NCBI GenBank assembly: GCA_045124255.1
Contig: JBGVLM010000007.1
Span: 1-64,000, forward strand
Length of the DNA stretch: 64,000 bases
Source of the DNA: Eshraghiella sp045124255
GTDB taxonomy: Bacteria; Bacillota; Clostridia; Lachnospirales; Lachnospiraceae
Reading direction: 5' to 3'
Position numbers and translations under genes: made by a program. The notes below the pieces were generated by a model. That model did not search any database and was not told the DNA's origin. It saw only the letters and a program-made list of their open reading frames with translations. Below, one piece after another: positions 25,290 through 34,790 of this stretch (position 1 is the stretch's first letter; every line of letters begins with the position of its first letter).

Positions 25290-26585
25290 TTATTTTACGA
25301 AACTGTTCAATACTTCTTCCTTCATAAACGGTTTCATAACAAACTTCGCGGCACCTATCTTTAATGCACTGATAACCTTCTGCTGCTGTCCTGCTGCCGT
25401 AATCATAATTGCGTAAGCATCCGGATCATACTTAACTATCTCACGAAGTGCCTCTACACCATCCATCTGCGGCATAGTAATATCGAGAGTTATAATATCC
25501 GGTTTGTACTGTTTATATGCCGTAACAGCCTCAAGACCGTTCTCAGCCTCTGCAAGTACACAGTAGCCTGCGTCTTCAAGAATTGCTCTGAGCATTTTAC
25601 GAATCATTCTTGAGTCATCAACTATTACAACAGTTCCCTTACTGTTACCTGCATTTACAACAGTCTCACTCTTCTGGGATTTATAAACATATCTGAGTTT
25701 ACCAATACTGATTGTTGAATCAACTGCAATATAGAGAGAAACCTTCTTACCCTCAATATATACATTAACAATATATGCACTGCCCTCAGCAGTCTGGTTG
25801 ATATATGTAAATGGAGGCTCCATATCAATATCAACGCCTTTCTCACTAAGCTCTGAAGCAAGAAGACCGTTATTAATATTGGCAAATTCTCCAACTGCAT
25901 CAGCTACGTCATCTGAAATCTCAGTCAGTGTCTCGCCTGCATATTTGGAAGCAAGAAGACAAATGCCCTCTGTGTCCTCATCAGCAGCAAATCCAAGGTA
26001 AATAGTGTGGTCACCCACTACCTTCTGTCCTGCGATAAACTTATAATCAAATTCTGATACATGGCGTATTCTGTCAATATAAAAATCTGTTGAAACAAAT
26101 CTTGTAATATTTCTAAGAATAAGACCAACCATATCTGTTACATAAGGCTTTGCCGAAAAAGCAAATACAGGAACAATTGTATCAATATCATCCTGCTTAA
26201 GTGCAGTAAGCTCTGCCTCTGTAAATCCTCTTTCCTTACGGAATGACTCAACATGTTCTTCAATAACCTGAACCGTCAAATCAGTCTTCTCCGTAACAAG
26301 CTGAATAAATTTCATATAGGCATTGCCCTGCTTATCAAGGAGCTGTTTAACCTGCTCTCCTGTAAGGTAACCTTTATCTACCGCAATATCACCAAATCTC
26401 ATATCCATCTGAGTCTGTAAGTGATTAATCTCTTCTGCCTGCTTCTCTGTAAGCATTCTCTCTGCAACAGCAATTGTACCGAGTCTTACTCTTGTGCTTG
26501 CCTGCTCTTCAAGAATCTCCTTCTTAACGTTCTCAGCTATAATTCCTTTCTCAACGAGATAATTCCCCATCAATTGACTAAACAT
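25290..26585 (-). CDS. CheX-like phosphatase fused to a CheY-type receiver, with MshEN-like repeats
   Basis: A 431-residue signalling protein. Residues 5-86 hold three copies of a 24-residue unit with exact period 29 (start 5, 34, 63): conserved G7/G36/G65, V11/V40/V69 and Q28/Q57/Q86. The pattern resembles the c-di-GMP-binding MshEN motif. Residues about 135-300 are a CheX-like domain with the ExxN phosphatase pair E233 and N236 and prolines at 257-258. Residues 317-431 are a receiver with D323-D324, phospho-acceptor D368 and K418. The protein may sense a second messenger and control its own or another receiver; this is inference. It has its own promoter and terminator, so it is a single gene. 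Confidence 0.85.
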   Translation of the reverse strand: MFSQLMGNYLVEKGIIAENVKKEILEEQASTRVRLGTIAVAERMLTEKQAEEINHLQTQMDMRFGDIAVDKGYLTGEQVKQLLDKQGNAYMKFIQLVTEKTDLTVQVIEEHVESFRKERGFTEAELTALKQDDIDTIVPVFAFSAKPYVTDMVGLILRNITRFVSTDFYIDRIRHVSEFDYKFIAGQKVVGDHTIYLGFAADEDTEGICLLASKYAGETLTEISDDVADAVGEFANINNGLLASELSEKGVDIDMEPPFTYINQTAEGSAYIVNVYIEGKKVSLYIAVDSTISIGKLRYVYKSQKSETVVNAGNSKGTVVIVDDSRMIRKMLRAILEDAGYCVLAEAENGLEAVTAYKQYKPDIITLDITMPQMDGVEALREIVKYDPDAYAIMITAAGQQQKVISALKIGAAKFVMKPFMKEEVLNSFVK

Positions 26586-26643
26586 ATGTAACTTCTCCTT
26601 TATCTCAAAATGTCCTATCTGTATCGGACTGACCTTAAATATT

Positions 26644-26672
26644 ATTTTACCTCTTAATTATAAATCTTTCAA
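26644..26672 (-). promoter_or_regulatory. Promoter of the CheX-CheY fusion gene
   Basis: Minus-strand TTGAAA (26672-26667), 17 bases and TAAAAT (26649-26644). The following leader of about 50 bases ends with AAGGAG before the ATG. Confidence 0.7.
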
Positions 26673-26703
26673 CAAAATATCTGTAAATTTTATATAGTTT
26701 TTA

Positions 26704-29700
26704 TTAATTTTTGCCATTTAACAGTCTTTTGCGATTAATTATCACAACAGAGGCCAATGCCAATGCCAATACCACCGTCATTGAAATGCATAAAACAACT
26801 GCTGCACTATTTCCTGCGTCGGGATTAGTATCAGGCTTTGTGTCCGGGTCATCAGGATTGATATCCGGATTTGTTCCCGGCTCTATACCCGGATTATCAG
26901 GTTCTGTATCAGGATTATCAGGTTCTGTATCAGGATTAACTGTTGCTGCAGTAAGTGCTACTGTCTTGGAGGCCGTTCTTCCTGCATAAGGTGTTCCTGC
27001 TTTGCCCGTTGAAATTATTGTAACCTCTGTAAGTGTGCAGGAAGCACCTACCGTAAGTGTACCATCTGCACTGATGGAAACATTGGCAGGATTATCTTTT
27101 AATGTATATGTACATGAAGCTTCAACATTTTTTTCGGCGTAATCCACCGTATCGTAATTTGCCGAACTTCCTATCTGAACGCTTGAAGAACCTGTTATGC
27201 TGATATCGTACGGATTAGTAATCACAATCTTCTGAGGTTTGGCTGCTCCGATTACATTAACCGCACGGACATAAATATCCGTTGACTCGCCATTGGTCTC
27301 AACTGTATAAGAATTATTAGTAGTGCTGTAGGTAATTATATAGTTATCTCCTATATCAGTATATGAGCCGGCTTCATCTCCTGTTGTGATATAATCAGCC
27401 TCAGTCGGCAGTACTCCTTTTGGCATTACTGCAATCTGATAACCAAGAATCTCCGCTCCGTTATCAGCAGGCACAGTCCATTTTAATTCTACCTCTGAAT
27501 CTCCGGATACAATTCTTTCCTGTTCTTCTATCAGGTCAGGTACCTTTGCAAATATAACCGTTCCGCGTCTGGCATTCAAAATCCTGTTATATGCACTATA
27601 ATATAATTCATCAAATATTTTATTGCTGTATAAGTTGTCATATCCCCAATTTTTGTATTTGCCGTCAACAAGCATTTCTTTATTCGAAATCTCCATACGC
27701 ACAGGCACTATGTAACCATTTTCGCTTCCTGCATACCATAACTGTGATATAAGATTTTCTTTGCCAAGCTCTATCTCTCCAAACAAGCTTAACGGTATTT
27801 CCAATTCTTCTCCATACACATCAGTCTTTGTATTTAATTGTGACGCATCATTTACCTGCACGGAATTTACAAATAATTTATGAGTAACAAAATTATCCGT
27901 AACATAATTGAGGAATTCTTCATATGCAGAGTCACCAAATTCTTCTTTCAAAGTATTTTTAAACGCCGCAGCAAGAACCGTATAATCCTCATTATAGTCC
28001 ACTGTGGCTTCCTGCTTAATAATCCAGACTTTCATAGAATCAGATGAAAGACCGATATTATCCAATATCTCTTCCAGTTCATCAATGCTACATCCGTACA
28101 TGTTGCTGTCATCAGCAGTCGAAAACTTATCGACAGCGGTATTATTACATGTCAGTTCAGCTTTAACGGGAACAATACCGGTTATGGTATTAAGTACAAT
28201 TTCTCCATAGACACTATCATAATATGTATAAGACGAACTTAATTCTGATGTGACACCAGCCTCATCATCCCAATATAAATTTTCCCAAATCAACTCCATT
28301 ATATAATTAATTGTGCCTAAACCAAATGTACCTAACGGTTTACCATCCACCATAAGTGTATATACAGCCTCTTCATAATCCAGATTAAGTCCGACACTGA
28401 TATAATTAAGATATGTCATGTATGCTTCTATTTCTTCACAAGTCGTATTTCCGACAGCAATTTCCGGAAGAACTACACTATCCCATATAAAGCAGTCATC
28501 CGAATCACATTTTTCGTATGCCTCCAGCAGATTCCCATTATCCGCCATATAGATTTTTATCGGCAAAAATTCTGAATATAAGTTATCGTAATCATTATAA
28601 GCCTTTATAATAATACTCTCATTTCCCAAATCAATCAGATGACCATTGAAACTGTTTATTTCGTCACGTGCCCAATAATACTCATAATAAGAATCCACAT
28701 CTGCGAAATCATCAAACTCATAGATCTTACCTAACATAATATTGGTAAACTCCTCAACCGCCTCATTCTTTGATTCAACAGGTGACGGCAATACACAGCC
28801 AAGCAGCTGATATCCGGTTTCTGCATTATTCTTAGAATAGCCGTCATTATACAAAATCTCATCATTGACATATACTGAATTCAAATAATAAAGTCCCGAA
28901 TTGTTGTCATTAGGAATATTAAGTGTTGTACCCAGTTCTGCCAGACTGCCGGCATCCACATAAATATTACCTTTGTACATCTTAATATAATCGAATTCTC
29001 CCGCTGCATGATATTCTGTCAGACTTTCTATACGATTATATCCAAGTTTTTTACCATATACATATGAAGTGCCATATTTTTCAATCTCATAATCATACAG
29101 GCTGACTCCTGTTTGGATATATTCCGTTGCAGCATTGCTATTGTCTGTAAGTGTGTATTTAACCGTATAATCCTTATTCAAATCTGTTGATGTAAGATAA
29201 TCAATAATAGCATTACCATCAGTAATTCCCATTGCATTAAGATATGAAATAATTTCATCTGAGAAACCATAATCAGGGTCATCTTTACAATATGTTGCAG
29301 TATACTCCCATGTCGGATATGCCTCTCCATTCGCCTGTTCATATCCGTCAACAATAGTAGTCTCTCCGATTAAGTCTCCTTTCTCGTCCCTGTACACAAC
29401 ACCAAGTCTGGCTCTGTATACACCATCCTCAACCATCATTATTCCGTAGCTGCCGGCACCATAATACAAAGGGTTACTTGTATATTGTATTACTTCATAC
29501 TGCTTATCTCCGACATTCAGATAAACGACAGCCTCAAGCACCGGTGAATCATCCATATTAATGCTGCCCGTATTATCAATAATTATATTCGGGAGGGCAT
29601 GATATACAAAGCTTTCCTTCAATGCACCCTCTCCATTCGGGTCCCCATTCTTGTCGGCATATCCTATACCTAACATTCCGGCTTTATCCGCAATCGAAAA

Positions 29701-29814
29701 AACCTCATCTGCCCTGACCGGCATGGTAACAGTACTTGTAATAAAAAGCACTAATACCAGCATTAAGCCAAGACTCCTCTTTATATCCTTCCATATTTTT
29801 TTTGCACTAACCAT
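26704..29814 (-). CDS. Large surface protein with Fn3 domain and C-terminal anchor
   Basis: A 1036-residue exported protein. The N-terminus has a signal peptide (basic residues, hydrophobic core about 14-31, likely cut after VRA). A long Tyr/Asp/Asn-rich region (about 40-760) is not recognised. A fibronectin type III-like domain follows at about 770-880 (SGDSEVELKWTVPADNGAE), then a beta domain, a Pro-Asp-Thr-rich linker with PDTEPDN repeats, a membrane helix and an RKRLLNGKN tail. The motif before the helix is PDAGNS, which could be a degenerate sortase signal. Base composition is more AT-rich than the neighbours. It follows a membrane glycosyltransferase gene by five bases. Confidence 0.8.
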   Translation of the reverse strand: MVSAKKIWKDIKRSLGLMLVLVLFITSTVTMPVRADEVFSIADKAGMLGIGYADKNGDPNGEGALKESFVYHALPNIIIDNTGSINMDDSPVLEAVVYLNVGDKQYEVIQYTSNPLYYGAGSYGIMMVEDGVYRARLGVVYRDEKGDLIGETTIVDGYEQANGEAYPTWEYTATYCKDDPDYGFSDEIISYLNAMGITDGNAIIDYLTSTDLNKDYTVKYTLTDNSNAATEYIQTGVSLYDYEIEKYGTSYVYGKKLGYNRIESLTEYHAAGEFDYIKMYKGNIYVDAGSLAELGTTLNIPNDNNSGLYYLNSVYVNDEILYNDGYSKNNAETGYQLLGCVLPSPVESKNEAVEEFTNIMLGKIYEFDDFADVDSYYEYYWARDEINSFNGHLIDLGNESIIIKAYNDYDNLYSEFLPIKIYMADNGNLLEAYEKCDSDDCFIWDSVVLPEIAVGNTTCEEIEAYMTYLNYISVGLNLDYEEAVYTLMVDGKPLGTFGLGTINYIMELIWENLYWDDEAGVTSELSSSYTYYDSVYGEIVLNTITGIVPVKAELTCNNTAVDKFSTADDSNMYGCSIDELEEILDNIGLSSDSMKVWIIKQEATVDYNEDYTVLAAAFKNTLKEEFGDSAYEEFLNYVTDNFVTHKLFVNSVQVNDASQLNTKTDVYGEELEIPLSLFGEIELGKENLISQLWYAGSENGYIVPVRMEISNKEMLVDGKYKNWGYDNLYSNKIFDELYYSAYNRILNARRGTVIFAKVPDLIEEQERIVSGDSEVELKWTVPADNGAEILGYQIAVMPKGVLPTEADYITTGDEAGSYTDIGDNYIITYSTTNNSYTVETNGESTDIYVRAVNVIGAAKPQKIVITNPYDISITGSSSVQIGSSANYDTVDYAEKNVEASCTYTLKDNPANVSISADGTLTVGASCTLTEVTIISTGKAGTPYAGRTASKTVALTAATVNPDTEPDNPDTEPDNPGIEPGTNPDINPDDPDTKPDTNPDAGNSAAVVLCISMTVVLALALASVVIINRKRLLNGKN

Positions 29815-29819
29815 TCAAT

Positions 29820-31346
29820 CTACTCTCCTTTTGAATAAATATAATATCCATTATTCATTTGTAAGTTATAACCGGCTTTATTCAGTTCATTGGAAAGATT
29901 TACCGCTTCTGTGTCAGACAACCCATCTGATTCATAAGTCTCGTACCAATAACTGATTTCATCACGAATTAAAATCTTATCGTACTTCTCATAGTTATCC
30001 GTATCATTAAAATATATGTTCATAACAGATATTCCACGCCCATATTTATCATAAACCATATTGTCCGGACTAATAAGATATTTAATTCCGATATAACACT
30101 CCGACTGAAATACGCCGGTGGTGTCAAGCATAACCGTATCGCCCTCCTCTACGTTATCCAATACATTCATTATTCTGTCATCTCCGTAAATATAAGGCTC
30201 TTTTGTCAGATACTCCTTCATAAAGAAGCCAAACATTACGAGATAACCAAGTCCCGCCAGAAAAACAAGACTTTTAAAGTAATTTATAATAAAATCAATT
30301 CCTACGGCAGTAAATACCAGCAGGAAAAAATATATTACCGTAAAATTATATGTGGTAGCATCAATAATAAAAAGTAAAGGAATAAAAGCCGCGAGAAAAA
30401 ATCCCCCGAAATATCTGTCTGCTTCATTTGCCTTTAATTCCTTAATAATCCTTACAAGTCCTACGGGTATAAAAAGCCAGGACAAATAATATATTGTGCC
30501 GAACATTCTGCTCCCTGCAAAATCCGACTGGGAATCAGTGAAAAACATATACCTCAAATTCAGTATATTTTCAAAAGAAAAACCAAAATCCTTCTTACGT
30601 GCCGCAGAAACCGGTGCAATAGTAAAATAATCCGTATATACAGCCGGAGCAATATCAATAAGAGTAAGCAGATACCAGAAAACAGGAAAGCTTACAACAA
30701 ATGCAATACCCGTCTCAATAAACAGGTATTTTCTCTTCCATCCGAAAATAAACTGCACCGCAATAAAAAGCGGAATCATGAACACCGCAATTATATAAGA
30801 ATAACTCAGTAATCCCAGACATACCCCTAATCCGATATAACTGCCCACACTGCCCTTCTTATGGCAGCGGTTGGCGAGATACATACACAGCACAAACACC
30901 AAAATTACGATATCACAGTCATAGGACATACCCGTCATTTTATAAAAATACGGTGAAATAATATACAGAATATAAAATATCCATTCTGTTCTTTTGTTAA
31001 AAATATCCCTAATCAGGCTTCCGCCGGCAATCAGGGTTACAAGTTCCGAAATAAGCTTTACTGCTCTGCACAGAGTTACGCTAAAGCCGAATACCTTGGT
31101 AAGGCAAACGCCAATGTATACATACAGTGCACTCTGTCCGCTGGTACCGTTTGCAAAATATACCGGAAACGGGTTGCCGTACCGGTCGGTTCCAAACTCT
31201 GACAGGCAGAAAATATTGTAATCAATTGCTGCCTCATCGAAATTAATCCCATGCAGTTCAAAAAACACACAGGGAATTCTTGAAACAATGAGGCAGGCGA
31301 TTGCAATTATGGTTATATAATATTTTTTAATAAATTGCTTTAACAA
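29820..31346 (-). CDS. Membrane glycosyltransferase, GT-C/PMT type
   Basis: A 508-residue protein with about eleven membrane helices and a soluble C-terminal part (about 400-508). The first extracytoplasmic loop carries an acidic GINFDEAAIDY motif like the catalytic DE pair of dolichyl/undecaprenyl-phosphate-sugar mannosyltransferases and ArnT-like enzymes. It would move a sugar from a lipid carrier to a protein or wall polymer outside the membrane. The next gene, five bases downstream, is the large surface protein, a plausible acceptor; that is inference. The start has no strong ribosome site but matches the promoter position. Confidence 0.8.
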   Translation of the reverse strand: MLKQFIKKYYITIIAIACLIVSRIPCVFFELHGINFDEAAIDYNIFCLSEFGTDRYGNPFPVYFANGTSGQSALYVYIGVCLTKVFGFSVTLCRAVKLISELVTLIAGGSLIRDIFNKRTEWIFYILYIISPYFYKMTGMSYDCDIVILVFVLCMYLANRCHKKGSVGSYIGLGVCLGLLSYSYIIAVFMIPLFIAVQFIFGWKRKYLFIETGIAFVVSFPVFWYLLTLIDIAPAVYTDYFTIAPVSAARKKDFGFSFENILNLRYMFFTDSQSDFAGSRMFGTIYYLSWLFIPVGLVRIIKELKANEADRYFGGFFLAAFIPLLFIIDATTYNFTVIYFFLLVFTAVGIDFIINYFKSLVFLAGLGYLVMFGFFMKEYLTKEPYIYGDDRIMNVLDNVEEGDTVMLDTTGVFQSECYIGIKYLISPDNMVYDKYGRGISVMNIYFNDTDNYEKYDKILIRDEISYWYETYESDGLSDTEAVNLSNELNKAGYNLQMNNGYYIYSKGE

Positions 31347-31394
31347 TTATTTCACTCATCCACGCACAATTATTTGATAAAATTAACTAATAAT

Positions 31395-31423
31395 AGTATA
31401 AATCTTTATACAATATTCGTCAA
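31395..31423 (-). promoter_or_regulatory. Promoter of the glycosyltransferase-surface protein pair
   Basis: Minus-strand TTGACG (31423-31418), 17 bases and TATACT (31400-31395). It is back to back with the plus-strand promoter at 31443-31471. Confidence 0.75.
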
Positions 31424-31442
31424 GATGTACAAGTTATTAAAC

Positions 31443-31471
31443 TTGCTACTTTTTTAATTAATTGATATAAT
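31443..31471 (+). promoter_or_regulatory. Promoter of the ABC exporter operon
   Basis: TTGCTA (31443-31448), 17 bases and a perfect TATAAT (31466-31471), followed by a leader of about 28 bases with GGAGGGAG. Confidence 0.78.
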
Positions 31472-31505
31472 TATGAAAAATTATTTTTACGGAGGGAGTA
31501 TTACC

Positions 31506-32234
31506 ATGAGTTATGTACTTTCAACAGACAACCTCACCAAAATATACCATGGCTTTAAGGCTGTAGACTCCATCAGCATTCATGTTGAGAAGGGCGACAT
31601 CTACGGTTTCATAGGCAGGAACGGTGCCGGTAAAACAACCACACTCAAGATGATTGCAGGTCTTGCTGCCCCATCCTCAGGTAAATTTTCGCTTTTTGAA
31701 AAGCCTTATGAGGAGTTAGTTAAAACAAATGTCTTTGCCAAGGTCGGAAGCCTGATTGAAGAACCGGGAATTTATCCTGACATGACTGCATTTGACAATG
31801 TATATCTCAAATGCATCTGTGCCGGAATTAAGGATAAAAATTACGCAATGGAGATTTTAAGACTTGTCGATTTAGACAGAACAGGCAGAAAGAAAGTCAA
31901 GGGCTTCTCTCTCGGAATGAGACAGCGTCTCGGAATTGCACTTGCGATGGTCGGCGAGCCCGAGTTACTTATTCTTGACGAGCCGATTAACGGTCTTGAC
32001 CCACAGGGTATTTTAGAAATCAGGGAAACTATCCTTAAGCTTAACAAGGAAAGAAATATAACCTTTATTATTTCAAGCCACATTCTGGGCGAGCTTTCCA
32101 AAATGGCAACACGCTACGGAATCATTGATAAGGGTCAGATTATAAAAGAGTTATCCTCAGAGGAATTAGCTTCACAATCCGATGACCTTGAGGCTTTTTA
32201 TTTAAATCTTACAGGAGGTATGGGAAATGCTTAA
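31506..32234 (+). CDS. ABC transporter ATP-binding protein (bacitracin-export type)
   Basis: A 242-residue ATPase with Walker A GRNGAGKTT (about 40-48), signature FSLGMRQR, Walker B LLILDEPINGLDP and a C-terminal part typical of BcrA/lantibiotic-type exporters. It pairs with the permease gene that it overlaps by eight bases. The ATG at 31506 follows GGAGGGAG; an upstream in-frame ATG at 31473 sits just past the -10 element and is rejected. Substrate is unknown; no peptide gene or two-component system is adjacent. Confidence 0.93.
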   Translation: MSYVLSTDNLTKIYHGFKAVDSISIHVEKGDIYGFIGRNGAGKTTTLKMIAGLAAPSSGKFSLFEKPYEELVKTNVFAKVGSLIEEPGIYPDMTAFDNVYLKCICAGIKDKNYAMEILRLVDLDRTGRKKVKGFSLGMRQRLGIALAMVGEPELLILDEPINGLDPQGILEIRETILKLNKERNITFIISSHILGELSKMATRYGIIDKGQIIKELSSEELASQSDDLEAFYLNLTGGMGNA

Positions 32235-33039
32235 TATTATTAAAATGGATTTCTACAGGCTTTTCAAAAGCAAGTCCTTCTACCTTATATCAGGTATAGC
32301 AATTGTAATGACAATATTTATCATGTTAATGTTCGGTGTCTATTCGCTCGCGCTTAACCAGCTTGACACCGGCACACTTAATGCCGAGACAATGGCATTG
32401 TTGGAAACCTCGCTTCCATCAACTTTTTCACAGTATTTTGAAGTATTTTATTTCGGTAACTATATTACACTTCTTCTTGTAATATTTATTGTTATCTTCT
32501 GCAATGCCGAATTTGGAAGGGGTTATATCAAGAATATCGCCTCTCTCATTACACCAAGATATAAATTTGCTTTTTCAAAGCTTATTGTTATTGCATTCGT
32601 AACAGTTTTTATTTATATTCTGCCTGCAATTGTAATAATCTGCGGCTGTGCAATCGGCGGAGTTCCAATGACTCTTGAAAATCCTGCCGGACTTGCCAAA
32701 ATGATAATTGTAGGAATTATAATGAACATTTCACTTACAGCATTTACAATGATGTTGTTTTATATTTTCAGGAAATCAATGCCGGCACTTATTTCCGGAA
32801 TTGTATATGTAACAATGGGACAGTTTGCTTACTCACTCCTGAACCTTGTTTTCAAGGCCGCATTACAGACTGAGAAGATTGACATTACCAAGTTCACAAA
32901 CCTCGGAAACATGTTATACCATGTCAACATGTCTGCTGATACCGTAACCTATGTCCGTTCCGTAATTGTAGCAGTAGTAATACTGGCAGCGAGCATGGCA
33001 CTTACATGTATGTCATTGAACAAAAAAGATATTAAATAA
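32227..33039 (+). CDS. ABC-2 family transporter permease
   Basis: A 270-residue membrane protein with six predicted helices (first at about 16-38, last at about 246-264) and a long first extracytoplasmic loop (about 45-75). It has the topology of the ABC-2/BcrB permeases that partner one ATPase gene. The overlap with the ATPase gene implies a stoichiometric complex. It is followed by a strong terminator. Confidence 0.9.
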   Translation: MLNIIKMDFYRLFKSKSFYLISGIAIVMTIFIMLMFGVYSLALNQLDTGTLNAETMALLETSLPSTFSQYFEVFYFGNYITLLLVIFIVIFCNAEFGRGYIKNIASLITPRYKFAFSKLIVIAFVTVFIYILPAIVIICGCAIGGVPMTLENPAGLAKMIIVGIIMNISLTAFTMMLFYIFRKSMPALISGIVYVTMGQFAYSLLNLVFKAALQTEKIDITKFTNLGNMLYHVNMSADTVTYVRSVIVAVVILAASMALTCMSLNKKDIK

Positions 33040-33043
33040 ATGC

Positions 33044-33076
33044 AAAAATCCCCGGCGTTCATCACCGGGGATTTTT
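33044..33076 (+). terminator. Terminator of the ABC exporter operon
   Basis: The arms AAAAATCCCCGG and CCGGGGATTTTT enclose a nine-base loop and end in the T-run. The same hairpin can also act on the minus strand, past the stop of gltX. Confidence 0.9.
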
Positions 33077-33119
33077 CTGTACATATATAATCCAAAAATT
33101 CAATATCTTATTTCATACC

Positions 33120-34766
33120 TTATAAAGATTTTGAAATCTCTTCTCTCATCTTATCCTCTCCGATTATATGGATAATGCTCCACAAATCAGGTGTGTTAGC
33201 CTTGCCGGTCACTGCAATTCTTACTATCTCGGCAACATCCGAAATGCTTCCCTTGTAATTCTCAGGATTAGCCTTGTATGCCTTCATATCAGAAGCAAAG
33301 CCAAGCTTGTCAGCAATTACTTTCAGATTATCAAACCATGCTGAATTATCATCTGCATAATTAAATGCCTCAAGATACTCATTAAGAACTGCCTTGACTG
33401 TATCCGAATCACATTTAAACGGCTCCATCTCTTTATTATCCTCAAAGAAAAATCCGATTAATTCCATAATCTGTTTAGCGTAGATGAAATCTTTTCTTCT
33501 TCGCTTCATGCCGATTCCCATATACAGTCTTAAAATTGCAAGCATTTTCTCACGGTCAGCAAACCAGATTTCTGCTTTCTCAGGTTCATTCTCCTCAGCC
33601 CAGTTCTTAAGGAAGTCATACATCTCCTCCTCTGACAGCTTCGCAAGTTCATTTTTACAGATATTGTGAAGCTTGTCCTTGTCAAAAAGAGCACCCGACT
33701 GGCTCATTTTCTCAACAGAAAATGGGAATTCGCTGCAATCCTTATCCGGGAATTTCTCATACCACTCCTCAAAGTTTGAATTAAGAAGTGTGAGAAGGTA
33801 AATCTTCATGCCCTGTGGATGATATCCGTCCTTGCGATAGTAATCAAGTGACAATTCAGGGTCCTTTCTCTTTGAAAGCTTTCTTTTACCGCCCGTCTCC
33901 TCATCAAACTTCATTAAATGTGCCGTATGTCCGTAAGCAGGCATTTTAAAGCCAAGCACATGGAATAATTCATAATGAATAGGTGCGGAAGCAAGCCACT
34001 CACCGCCTCTGATGACCATTGTGGTTCTCATAAGATGGTCATCTATTGCATGTGCAAAATGGTATGTCGGAACACCGTCTTTTTTCAAAAGAACGATATC
34101 GTGAATATTCTCAGGAAGCTTAATATCTCCCATAATGCTGTCAGTAAAGGTAATTTCCCTGTCAGGGCTGCCCTGTGAACGGAGTCTTAATACATATTCC
34201 TTACCCGCCTTAAGGTTCTCCTCAATCTGTTCAATTGTAAGATTGCGGCAGAGTGCATATTTGCCGTAGTAGCCTGTAAGCTCCTTTGCCTCCTCCTGCT
34301 GTCTGCGGATTTCCTCAAGTGCGTCCTCCTCACAGAAGCATGGGTAAGCAAGTCCCTGCTCAACCAGTCTCTTTGCAAAGGCATGGTAGATTTCCACACG
34401 CTGTCTCTGGAAATATGGTCCGTAAGCATTCTGTGGCGCATCATCATCAAAGCCTGCACCCTCATCAAACTCAATATTAAAATAACGAAGTACATTAATA
34501 ATTGTCTCAACTGCACCATCAACCTTACGTTTCTCGTCAGTATCCTCAATTCTTAAATAAAATACGCCGCCGTTACGATGTGCAATTCTCTCATCAGCAA
34601 GTGCACTGTATAAGTTTCCAAGATGTATAAAACCTGTCGGACTCGGTGCCATACGTGTTACCTGTGCTTTGGCAGGGAGTTTTCTGTATGGGAATTTCTC
34701 CTCATAATACTCCGGTGTCTTGTCCACATCAGGGAATAATAAATCTGCTAATTTCTGATTATCCAT
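33120..34766 (-). CDS. gltX: Glutamyl-tRNA synthetase
   Basis: A 548-residue class I synthetase. The HIGH-type motif is in PSPTGFIHLGNLYSALADE and the KMSKS-type motif is KLSKRK, before DPELSLDYYRKDGYHP. It belongs to the longer clostridial type (about 550 residues). The start is ATG 34766 behind GGAGGAG; a TTG four codons earlier lies in that site. It follows the TetM-like fusion gene by 24 bases, so both are probably one transcript. Whether it also charges tRNA-Gln cannot be judged here. Confidence 0.96.
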   Translation of the reverse strand: MDNQKLADLLFPDVDKTPEYYEEKFPYRKLPAKAQVTRMAPSPTGFIHLGNLYSALADERIAHRNGGVFYLRIEDTDEKRKVDGAVETIINVLRYFNIEFDEGAGFDDDAPQNAYGPYFQRQRVEIYHAFAKRLVEQGLAYPCFCEEDALEEIRRQQEEAKELTGYYGKYALCRNLTIEQIEENLKAGKEYVLRLRSQGSPDREITFTDSIMGDIKLPENIHDIVLLKKDGVPTYHFAHAIDDHLMRTTMVIRGGEWLASAPIHYELFHVLGFKMPAYGHTAHLMKFDEETGGKRKLSKRKDPELSLDYYRKDGYHPQGMKIYLLTLLNSNFEEWYEKFPDKDCSEFPFSVEKMSQSGALFDKDKLHNICKNELAKLSEEEMYDFLKNWAEENEPEKAEIWFADREKMLAILRLYMGIGMKRRRKDFIYAKQIMELIGFFFEDNKEMEPFKCDSDTVKAVLNEYLEAFNYADDNSAWFDNLKVIADKLGFASDMKAYKANPENYKGSISDVAEIVRIAVTGKANTPDLWSIIHIIGEDKMREEISKSL

Positions 34767-34790
34767 TTTCTCCTCCAATTTATTGTAAAA

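Noticed and set aside
26821..26945. Repeats that could suggest a CRISPR or tandem array
   Set aside because: They encode the PDTEPDN linker of the surface protein in frame; there are no spacers.
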